Below are positions 12,801-24,800 of a DNA stretch of 43,892 bases, piece by piece. Each line of letters opens with the position of its first letter. Within the stretch, counting starts at the first letter, position 1. The notes under the pieces were generated by a model. That model was given only the letters and a program-made list of their open reading frames with translations, was not told the origin of the DNA and did no database searches. The DNA comes from Apostichopus californicus (Eukaryota; Echinodermata; Holothuroidea; Aspidochirotida; Stichopodidae), in assembly GCA_020650975.1 (NCBI GenBank), contig JAIPMN010000357.1:9657-53548 (forward strand), in the 5' to 3' direction. The translations under genes and the position numbers were made by a program.

Positions 12801-15800
12801 AGTCAATTTTTATTTCCCCCAAATTTTGAGTTTCTGAGAACATTTCGTTAAAGTACTAGTACTTTCTTGCAGGTTGTTTCCATGGTGGTTAACCATGCAG
12901 ACAAATTAAAGAGGACCAAATTAGGCAATTGATTGTTCGAGTGAGGGAAAATAGCCTCTCCTTGAAAACAGGAAATGACGGTTAAAATAACTGTAACTTG
13001 ACTTTGATTGTGTAAAACGTTTCTTAGATTCTTGGCAAGAATTTTTTGCAAAATCAAGACATGTCAGCAACATATTTATGTTCAGTCTTAATTGTGCTGT
13101 TTCATTGTACAATACAATGCAGTGATATTTACTGTAACTTAAATTGACTAATAATGCCAGTCTGATTTCATGCGATAAGTTCAATGAGCTGCTAGTGGGT
13201 GATTTCCGTCGTATACAGTTAACTCAGTGGGGAAGTCCCAATGACTTACTAGGTAAAAGTAAACTTATCTGCGAGACGAAGTAACATTCCTGCGAAGAGC
13301 GAATCAAGAACAGTATCACCAAGATGTTATGTTTGTGGTTAAATAGTAGATACTCTGTTAATATGTGCACATAAATCACTGCTCAATTGGGCAACTTGAG
13401 TTAAAGAGAGAGCTTCCCCGACATAAATTTTCACTTGCCCCGGGCAATCGATAATGCCCTGAACCCCCCCACCCCTCCACCCTCCTACAAAAACTAAATT
13501 ATTTCCTGATGTGGTCGCATGCACTGCCAACCCAAAGAATGGAATAGCCAGTGATCATCTTGTAATCACCACCTGTTAATGTATACAGTAATAATTGAAT
13601 TTTGGGGGAACTTGCCCATCTCGCCATGAATGTTGTTTTTTAATGTAACAATGAACCATCAGGGAATAATTTACCATTCAAAGTTTGCATAGCAGTATTA
13701 AAGGCTCTGAACTTGGTCTCTTAATTATACAGTAGCTATGGTTACTAACTCTCTCAATTTGCTCATTTGCATGGCATTTGGCAATGGGCTAATGCATAGA
13801 ATATTCCCTGACTCTGCCTATCCAATCTTTAAATTGAATACCAAATACCTTTAAAGGAATACCTTTAAAGTGAATACCTTTAAAGTGAATACCAAAAAAA
13901 AAGAATTAATTTTCATGTTGAAAGCCTGACACTACACTTCTGCATTACCACAGTGTGGGTATCAGTGCTCAGGTATATAAATATCCAACATACAGTAGTC
14001 AAGTACTGTACATATATGGTAGGATAGATGCTGATTGAATTGGTTTGAATACAGTTTTATTTATAAGATCTACTGTATGTTTCTAATGTACATATGTTTA
14101 CTTCAAGCTGTTATGAACTCCATTCATTTGGATTACTCATGGGTGTCATCAACAACAGGATTTGAATAATTGAGCTTTTGAAAGTATTCCTTGAAGGATA
14201 CAAATTAAACTTGACAGTAATGTTACATATTGGAATCATAAGGTACACAGAGCTACTACTGTAACTGTGACTGTATGATAGTTTTGAGCATAACACTATT
14301 TACAGATAAAGTTGATACATGTACATACAAAGTACTCTGTTGACACTTCAAAGCCAGGAAGGAGAATTGCCAAAGGCCACACAATCCAGAGGAAATGTTC
14401 ATACTGACATTCTAATTTCTAAGAATGGTTGGATTGTGAGCAGACTTACATAACTGTGGTACAGTATTAATGTCAGTTAAAGAGATAGGATGGTGGTCCA
14501 TTAATATGTGCAAGAGGAAATCATTCCAACTGCTACCAGTCTTGACTATCATCCATTGTGGCCTTTTAATAATTTAAGATGATGTATAAAAGTGTCTAAA
14601 TATGACCAGATAAGCCTTGAGTTGTATACTGTAGGCCAATAGTTGTCTTGTGATGTCACTAGGAAGAATGCACTAGTTACCACATAAAGTATGTATCATT
14701 ACATATTGCTGATTCAAATTGGATATTGAATACATTTGAAATGTTTGCATCCTGAAGCAGTTGCATAATGATATTTGTGACCTATTTAACTTCAGTTTAC
14801 ATATTAGTTTAACATATTTGAAGACAGTATTGATGTTGCCAGTAGATACATAGTGGATTTAGTGTTATAACAGAAATTGTCGGAAAAAGTCTCAAGCATT
14901 CCAAAGCAAAAGTGGGATGCGATTTGTACTAATGTATAGTACAGCATGTAGTATAGAGATTTCATTATTCACTGTTGAGGCAGCAAGTAATTATTTAACA
15001 GTGAAGTACTTAGGTGTTAAAACTGGTCTGCTGTATTGACTGATCTTACTAATATGATATTTCTTCTCATCAGGACGGAAGTCATGGTTACATCCGCCAA
15101 ATCTCCTCACAGAGGGACACGTGGTTTACCAGGTCAAGGTACGGTGTTTTCCAACATGTACAAAAGAAGTAAACAAAGAGAGGATTAAATCTGATAAGAA
15201 TCCATCCTCTACTTCTTCTTTTTTTAAATGAATACCCAGAACTCTATTTAAAGTTCAGAGATCTCTCTGATTTTATTTGTAGAATTATATTGCTTTGCAA
15301 TTAGATTGAACAGTTTTAGTTTTGTTTTTGCAGAACAACTATAGTAGTACTTATCATCTATCTGATAAGAAACCAGCAAATTTATTTTGCTTCCTTACGT
15401 ATCTCCTCAACATAATAGCACTCTCGCTATTTCATACATGTCTAGAGTGAACTGGAAACCTTTTTGATACTAGTGATACCAGAGATACTAGTGATACTAG
15501 TTTATCCAAAGTGACCTGTCACCACTGGTCAGTGACCCTCCTCATTCTAACGCCTGAAGTGTCTAGAAGTGTTTTCATTTCGTAAATTTCTTTACCAATA
15601 AATTTGCTGCTTAATCAGATGTAACCATGACTCTCTCTCTATTGATTTAAAAAACTGAACTGAACAACTGATTTTGCTTTGCCTGTTTCCTTTGCTGACC
15701 AGTGCATTCTGTGAAAATGTTTAGGCCATTGTCACTTCTCAATTACTTAAATTGAGAAAACATCTGACAATTTTTTTGCTTTTCCTGACAAAATCCTTCA

Positions 15801-18800
15801 TAAAATAACCATATTTGTTATCCCTCATTCATGCCTACCCTCTAGTTGAAATTATTGTTTACATACTGTATATGTTCTACTTTTGTACTGTACAAGTATA
15901 CTTCACAGGTGTATATATATCCTATTCAAAACTGCTTCTTTCCTGAGAAATGTTTATGTAGTTTTATATTCCATGTGTTTTTAGTAACATAGGAAATAGC
16001 TTGTCAATGGTCCGGTGTTTGTTGATGTTTTTTAGAAGTATCTTTACAACTGTTTTTGTAGACTATTCTCTCACAAAAGGTTTCGTTTTAATGTGTATGT
16101 TACCAACTAATACACTGTTCTTTCTGCTGACAGCATTTTCAGGTTTCCATTCCCTATTTAACATCATATTTTTGCTGTATCTTTTTCATATCAAAGATAA
16201 TAGATAACAGAGGTCAATGATGTCTTTTCTTTTGACCCCAAAGGTTTCTTTTGTGAGAAAATCAGAAAATAAACCAACTTTATGAAGGTTTAGTGACCCT
16301 GCAAACATTTACATTATCATATTCTTTGATGTCTAACATTTATATGATCATATACCTTGATGTCTAATGTTTAATATGTTAAGTATTTTGTGCAAAAAGA
16401 AAGTGTCCTTAAGTGAAAACTAGAGGTGTTCTTCTGTGTAAGCTTGTGTTTTAATTGGTTGATATTAGACAAACTGACTTATTTATCTTATTTGTTTACA
16501 GCTCTTGGGTAATATAACTGTTCCCAGTCCAAAAGGTGCAGACGTAGTCAAAGAAGCCATCAGAAAAGTTAAGGTAATGTAGACTTAAATATTAAAGAAG
16601 TTCTCAGTTGTTCGTTTCAGGCACCAGCCAGTATGTTTACTCCTCACTCCCACTATCCTTTGTCCCATGTCAGTAGTACCCAGTGCCCCCACATCTCACT
16701 CCCACCACCCTTTTGTCGCAAGTTGGCAGTACCAAGCATCCCTGTCCTTCACTCCCACCACCCTCTTTGTCCCATGTCAGTATCCCAATGCAGGTATTTC
16801 ATTTTGAGATTGATTTATGTACAGTATTACTAGATTTGTTTGACGGCACATCATTAACATGCAATGATTCAAATTTATTCTCCATAACATGACAACCGTT
16901 TCTATTGTGTTTCCCTATAGTGTATGTTGTGAATAGTAAGATATTTACATATATGTATCTTATCACTTGTTTGTTGACTTGGTTAAGCAGATTGTCTGTT
17001 TAATTGGTTCTCTGATGAGAGATAATAACTTTAATTATTAGGCAATTAAACTTTTATTGGTTCAAAGTGTAAATGTGTGTTAAAGGCATTGAAGACTCGC
17101 CCCAAACCGCGTGCGGCCATCTGAAAGAAAGTGAAGTTTTTTTCTTGTCGCTTCAAAATACAGACAGTAATGAAACGTGATACCTTAATTGTTATCTTTA
17201 GCTGGACCTGAGATATCCATCGCTGTATCGTTTGTATACTGTGCTGTGGGTATTGACCGCAGCTGTATGTACTGATGAATACACTAGTGTCTAATTACCG
17301 ACGGTAGCAAGCTGTGTGTGTATTTTCTGGGATCGATTATGGTGTTTAACACTTCTGTTACACCTCATTCGAAACTAGGTCAAATTACCGGCATTAGACG
17401 TTTCTTTTTGCGTTGGTCTTCACACCCTTTAACCAAAGAAAAAGGACAACAATGTTGACTTACTGTCAGCATACACCTTATCAAAGGTAAACATAGCTAT
17501 GAAACCAGAGTCCTTTATACATAGGTAAAAAAAGCATGTAGCTTTCCTTAATGTTCCAATAAATAATTGATATTTAGTTTGCCAAAAAGTTTCTGAAAAA
17601 TACTTTTGAACACCAGTCAAATATTTCAATACATTACCAGAAATATTACAATATAGTGCAATACAATGCAAAACAATACCAGTCAATTTAGTACTTTACA
17701 ATACATTTACATATCATTACGTTAATTTCTGAGACTTAGGTCCCTTCCAGAGCAAGATGTCATTGAGAGATGACCTTTCCTTGTGATTGGTCCTTTGTGA
17801 CAATCTGTCGTAATATTCCTAGGAGTGTGTTGTCATTGAACCAATGGCAAACACTAAAAGTTAATCCGGCAAATAGCATTCAGTTTAAATGCACAAGGCT
17901 TGGTTTTGGCAGCTCTTGTTAGCTTGGTCAGACCATGGAGGTTTTTACCTCCATGGTCAGACGTATGTCGTTAATGAGAATCATCTGCTTGCTACTTATC
18001 ATTTAAGGGCCAAGTTTAATCCATTCCTCACCAATCTTAGTAAATGGATCATTTACTAAACTAACAGTTCCCTGGTTATCAAGAAGAATCCAGAAAAATG
18101 GTCTTTGATATCAAAGTTTGAAGTTGGCTGTTCCTAAAAGCCTAGAAGCTATAGTTAGGCTTAGTATCCTATCATATTAATTCAGAGTTACCTATTAAAG
18201 GAACACACAGCCTTTTTATATAGTCTGCACTGTGATTTCTTAACCTGTTCTTTTTTTTTAACTTTACAAGTACGTAAATAGAGTTTAACAGGTTCACTAT
18301 TGCCTAAGAGTAAACTCTTCCTGGGTGTTGATGGGAACTGTGTTAACAGACTAACAGGTTCAATTGGATTTTCATTATCTGTTTCAACAAAGTGACTGTC
18401 TCTTATCTACATGTTGGTCACTGTTTATCAAGCTACCAGGCTCTTCAGTCAATATAAAGAGTATTTATTATATTTGCCTGGCAGCTATATTACAATTATA
18501 CTAGATATATTGTTGCCAACAAGTAAACAAAAGTTTGTGATTAAATGGAAACAGCTGTATCTTTAAAGTTTAAAGGGACTGTATAGTGACACACAAATGT
18601 GCACAGTAGGTATGGTATGCTAAAATGGCAACAAAGTTTTACCTAGAATGCAGAGTATTCACACTGGCGATGTATGTTGTTATGCAGTTGGTCGCATTTC
18701 ATTGCTAATAGGGAATATACAACATATGAACAGTTGGTTAGACCTCATCTTGAAAGTGTACAGTAATAACAATTTGGTATGCGCTAGCCAAGTTCTGGTA

Positions 18801-21800
18801 AAATCATTAATGTTAACCACAGAATACACATGGGTCCCTGAGGTTGTTGATTTTAATCTTACAGGATGGTCCAATCAGAATTCTGATATCCGTAAAGGTC
18901 TTGACCCGAGGTTGTTTCTGCTGGGGAAATAGACATTCAGAGAGGAATTTGATTCAGTTATTGACATAAGTTCTTATAAATATTCACGCTCTTCATTTGC
19001 ATTGTACTCATGAAACTATGGTAAATTAGTTTGTCAGACCTACCATAGTCATTTCACTTTAGTTGGAAATTGTCTGAATAGATACTAGCTTCTATGTGAT
19101 CCGACAAATGTGATGTTAGAACGTATTATCTAAAACTCAAGCAAATATAAATGGGAATATATCGCAAGCACACACAGACAGAATAAACAACTGTTACTAA
19201 TATCTGACCATTTTCAGATTAGAATGAATGGACAGAGGCAGATGGAGCTGCTTAGCTCATCCCTTGTGGAAATGCAACACAATGCACTTCACAGCAACAC
19301 TGTAGTCCCTTCCAATTTGGTTACTAACACCACTCCCACTCCCAGCCTCTTCCACTCACTCTTTCAGGAATGAATTATCAAAGACATGTATCCATCCTGA
19401 TGGAAGTTAGCAAGTCCTTTCAATAGTACTGTTGTGGTCTTGTGAGCACTGGTTAAATGTGTGCACATTAACACACTTCAGTGAAAACTTTGGAAAAGGC
19501 CAAATTATGCAACTTAACACCATATATCAATGGTACTAAACTACTATTATGGTCTTGTGCTGATTAATGTGTGCCCATTAACACACTTCAGTGCCAAAAT
19601 TTGGAAAAGGCCAAATTATGCAACATCACACCATACTGTTGTAGTTGTGTGCTGCTCAAAGGTAGTCTGTATAGGCCCCAAATTATAGCACGCTATAATT
19701 GCTAGAAGTTTTCAAAAGTACTTTTCGGAGGTCTTTACTCTCCATTGAATTGTTCTCAGACATTCTGCATGAGCACAAAAGATGACTGAATGTCCCAGTG
19801 AGGTGAATTTCATGCAGATTGGTAATAAACACAGCTTTAAGAATTTGACCAACGGTGACCATATTTGAATAACTGGCATATTTTTGGCCAATACAGCATA
19901 CCTTTAAATGTGTGCACATTAATACACTTCAGTGCCAAAATTTGGGAAAGGCCAAATTCTGCAACTTTACACCATATATCAATAGTACTGTTGTAGTTGC
20001 AAGCTTGGTTAAATGTGTGCGCATTAAACACACTTCAGTGATGTACTTGGAAAAGGCCAAACTGTGAAACTTAATACCTAAATATAACAATGCACAATTT
20101 TGAAGTACCATTATATCCCACAAGCACCATGAAAGTCGATACTTCAGTTTGAAATTTGAAATGGAATACAATGCAAAGAATGTCCGGGCATTACCCTCTT
20201 ATCGGCAGTTTGTATTCAAACTTGTAGAAGAAGACTACAAAAAAGGAGACCATCTATGCAAGATACTGAGTTGGTGTCGTAATGAAGACTAACATCATGG
20301 TTCTCAACTTCACAATACAATCACAGAAATTCTGTCAAGGATAAAAAAGTGTAATAAATGATTTCCAGACCTAGAAAAGAGGTTTAATTTACTGACATTA
20401 AATGTCTTTCCATTTTATTTGTGTGTAAGAAATGTTAAAGATGAATAATATTCCTTATGGGTGAATCAGCAGTTTGAAGTTTGTAGGCGAACGTATACAA
20501 TTGATGGTGTTACAGAGGGGACCATTCATGGCCATATTCTCATCTCATTATATGTACAGTCATACAACAGCTACGTGTTTGATGCCGATGATGATGCTCA
20601 GCTTCGTATCACTTTTGATCTACATGATCTCACCCCTTATATATCTCAGAATGTATCTTCTATCCACCTTGTTTAATATATTATGGATCATAAGCACTAA
20701 CTTTTTGAAGTTTATAATGATGAAAAGACACAACTAATTGATTCCATGAACTGATTTGATCTTTGGTTTTATAGTACTGTATTAGACAACCTGTTCTTAA
20801 CAGATTTGTGATAAATGTAAATATGTGATGTTCTCCATCTGCAAACTTGTGACAAAGAGACCCCCTTTCAGTTGGTCACATTAAGTTTGAAAATCTTTGT
20901 CACACTGTTTGCAGGAAGACTGGTGAATGTGACTTCCCATACACTGCTCATCACTGTTAGCTCAGTGGTAAATGCCGGTGCCTTCCAATCAAAAGGTCCC
21001 CGGTTCCAGCCACTCCAAGATTAATGTATGTCGTCTAGTTACGGAGTTGTTGACAATTGACAATTGATAATCATGGACGTTAAATATGAATCTAAGAGAC
21101 TGACTTTGGTCAGCTTGCAGCTTTGACAAGCCAATGAGGCTTCTTCGGGAGTTCCTGCTTGCAGGAGGATCTAAAATACATACATACATACACTTGTGCA
21201 GCTCACATGCAGTTCATCTCAGATTACTGGACGCACTCGAACTATTCAAGTGTGGTACACTAAATGTCACTTCCTGATAATTGTAAAGCACACTGTGTTA
21301 CCAATGGTTGGACTCTGCACATAAAACTGCTTATTATTATCATTATTATGTATTGCCAACTTTGTGCAATATGTGGGGTGTAATAAGAAAGGTTAGACCC
21401 CCCCCCCCCCTCATTTAAGTCCTTTTACTTGGAATTTTGCAGCAATGCTGGTATCTACAGATGTAAGGCATTGGATTGAATACATCGGAGGTTGCAGGGT
21501 CAAAGGCACCATGAACTTGATAACAGTGAGCCCGAATTGTTCCACGTACTGGATTAGCTGAAACAGATATATTCAACCATTCATTGTTGCAAAATACTAG
21601 ATAAACAGAGTATTATTGTAGATAACTTTTTATTTTTCTATGTTTCATGTAAATTCGTGCACAGACATCAAATATCAACACAAAAAGGACAAACACACAA
21701 TGTTGGCATACACTCTTTGTCTTTCACAATGTTAGGATTGTTTTCTCTGTTTTTGTCATTGAAGTACGTGGTACACTACACCAAAATACAGGGAAACTTT

Positions 21801-24800
21801 ACTAGTCACACTTGTTTCACTCCTTGACAACATCTTGTCCCAACCTATCTGGATAATCCAGGTTTTATATGTATTTTAGTTCCATAAAGACCAAATTTAC
21901 AGTATATTATTAAATCCTTGTTGGTTCAATCAAATATGCAACAAGATCTGATGCATAGGGGTGAGGAATCCAGTAGGCCAATCTTTCCTAGTTTCTTTGT
22001 GTAATGATATTGTGGCAATCAGATTTCTGTAGCAACATGTCCATAAGTAACACAAGCAAATCAGACTGTGTGTTTAGTCATCTTCAAACCACAAAGGCAT
22101 AATTTTCTTCCCTTTTTGTCTGTGTTTACTTTGCTGTCTTATTTATCTTTCACGTGTATCATTTATTTAGTTGTGTGTGTTGCCATACATACAAACCACC
22201 AGCTTTGTTCTATGATATTTGTCAAACCAACCAAATAATTCTACGTAATTTCCTCTTTCACGAAATACTTAGCCTGCCGAAAGCAGTACAAGTTTTCCTT
22301 ACAGAGGTTATTGTACTGTACATACAGTTTAGTGATATAAACATTGTTACTGTAGACACACACTGTTAAGGTATTACCAACACAGGTATGGAATATCAAT
22401 TAGCGCATGATCTGTTTATGTCGTTTTGTGGTATAATCTATATATCCATGGTCACGTAAACTCAGCATGGCATGGAAGTCTTCACTGAGGTTTTGCCTAC
22501 CATCAAGCAATGCTTATTGTTTTGTAAGAAGTTTAAAACAAAGATGTAAATTATTCAAATTGTATTTGTTTTGTACCAACCATAGTATCGCATTTTACAC
22601 TGTTGACTATCAAGACATGCCATTAGTGCTATGTATCAGATCAGCCATATTGACAACTTGTGACAAGCCCAAGTTTGTTCTCTGCATAACTATCTCAGGA
22701 AGTGATTGGTCAGAAATGAATACATATATTGTGTGTGTATAGGATGTATGCGTAGGTGTGTGTGCGGATGTACTGTAGTGCGCATCAACATGAAATTTGA
22801 ACAGTTCTAAGCTGTTGGTCACCAGACATGCAAATTCAACAGCTCAACTACCTCATAAACTGCATTTTTATTAGAATTTGTTTAGCGACCTGTGCCAAAA
22901 GTTCTTACTTCTGGGAAACTGATAAAACAATGCCTGGTATTAAAATAAGAATTCATTCTTGCTTTGAACACTAATCATTTTAGTAAAGTTTGGCATCAAT
23001 ATCTTGACTGTCAACAATAAATCCTTCAATTGCACTTTCCACTTCAATTTAACTGCAGAGAAGATATATATTGTATTACTTTCCTCTGTGAGTAGCGCCG
23101 ACCAGCCGATTCAGGGTTCTTGGCCTAAGATGTAGTATTGTAATTGACCAGAGAATGAAGATGAACACAAAATAATTCCAGAGAGGTGATGGTACTTTTA
23201 ACAGCGATATATTGAAAAGAAAACTTCTTACAGTAAGGTTAAGTGTGTTGTACTGGATGTGTTGTACAAACTTGAGGCTACGTGGCCCTGAAGCCTACCA
23301 TCAAGAATGTTTCGTCCAACAGCAACCAGAGTAGATTGCCCTGTCATATATACCAGGTGTACAGAGGTCAGGTGTACTGCCGTGTCCCTCCCAGGTAATG
23401 CATTTAATATAAATCCCTTAACAATACGTGGAAATACCACATGTATACAAATGATGAACTTTACCCTATAACTTAGCTTAAGACATAATACACAAATACT
23501 ACAGTGCATTCCTACCATCCCCAAACAATTGTACTCCTTTACAGAGATGAATGTGATCACATGAGTATCCCTAGAAAATATCACATGTGTTACATCACAA
23601 TCCCAGGATACGCCTGATACCACATGCCGATCCATAGGAGCAGCCCAAAAAGCCATAATCTGCCAACAATTACAACTGGTTTACAGACCCGTCAATTCTC
23701 CCGGTAAAACCGGGAGACTCCCGGTTTTTACCTGAATCTCCCGGCCTCCCGGTTTCATATTCTATTCTCCCGGTTTTTTAATGTTTCATCACTTGCAACA
23801 TTTCTGAAAATAGCCAACAATTAGTCCTAGATGCTTAGTAATTCCCCACAGTAACGCTGAACAGGTAAGGCTATTCAGTGTAGTTCGCAAGAACAAGACA
23901 GACAGTCGGTCAAGTCTCAAGCTTGATGGGACTCTATCTAGCATACTAGCCATGAAGTCACAGTACTCAGAGTCCACTGTTCCCTGTCTCAAATGGAAGC
24001 CTACTAAAGAAACCCTGTAGAAAGCGAAGCGAGCTGCTGTAAACTACAACAAGAAACACTGATTGGATGATTCTCTCACTGTATTGCATATTGCATAAGT
24101 AGACTATACTTATTTAGGAGTATTTATATCATTTCAGTTGGAAATTACCAACCTCCCTATTTTCCCCTTGTTCTCCCTATTTTTTGGCCCTGAAAAATGT
24201 TATTCTCCCTATTTTGGGGTCAAACAGGTTGACAGGTCTGGGTTTACTTAATGCCAGGAGAGATAACCCCTATATAATTCCAAGGGGATTTACATTACCA
24301 CAATGGTTCCACACAGAACACCCATTGCTCCACAACTTTACAGTAACAGCGTTACACTATATATGCGTATGTAGACAGTCACCCATATTGTACATGAACA
24401 AGGTTAACAAACTTTCCCTTTTATGTCTCCTCTCATCTTTCTGTGGGGTATTAAAGTGTCTCCAGAGACCCAGCAATATTTAAATAGATCAAAGGCTCCC
24501 TCCTTAAGGATGAAGGAAAGTCAGGTGCAAAAAACAAGGCTGTCTGTTTATCCCAAGACAGTTCTTGGTTTTCAGTTGGTAAAGAAAAGATTAACCAGAT
24601 GGGTGAACAAACTTTCTCTTCTAGTATACTGTATGTCATCCAGTCCTGTACTAATTGTCATGCTCTGCTTCAATGTACAGTATATATAGTTCACTGATTC
24701 TGTTATTCTGGAGAATAAATGTACCTTCCCTGAAAAGTGACATTAGGTATGGTCCCTTTTAATGGATAAAAAGGATTGACTTCATGGTACATACTGTACT

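Larger units (their letters stand above)
6827..15073 (+). other. intron 1 of GULP1/ced-6
   Basis: 8,247 bp, GT..AG. It contains the repeats listed at 7446, 8876, 9616, 10119, 10801, 11506, 11893 and 13834. The stretches between (8.0-8.8 kb, 12.3-13.8 kb, 13.9-15.0 kb) are AT-rich with many TACTGTA/TACAGTA heptamers and no recognised gene. Confidence 0.85.

Noticed and set aside
20951-21022. tRNA gene
   Set aside because: A and B boxes are present but a complete cloverleaf with paired acceptor stem is not, and it continues into a SINE body and ATAC tail.
23228-23656. 142-residue open frame on the minus strand, longest gap-free frame in the window
   Set aside because: No recognisable domain, inside an intron, no splice or poly(A) context; composition looks like chance.
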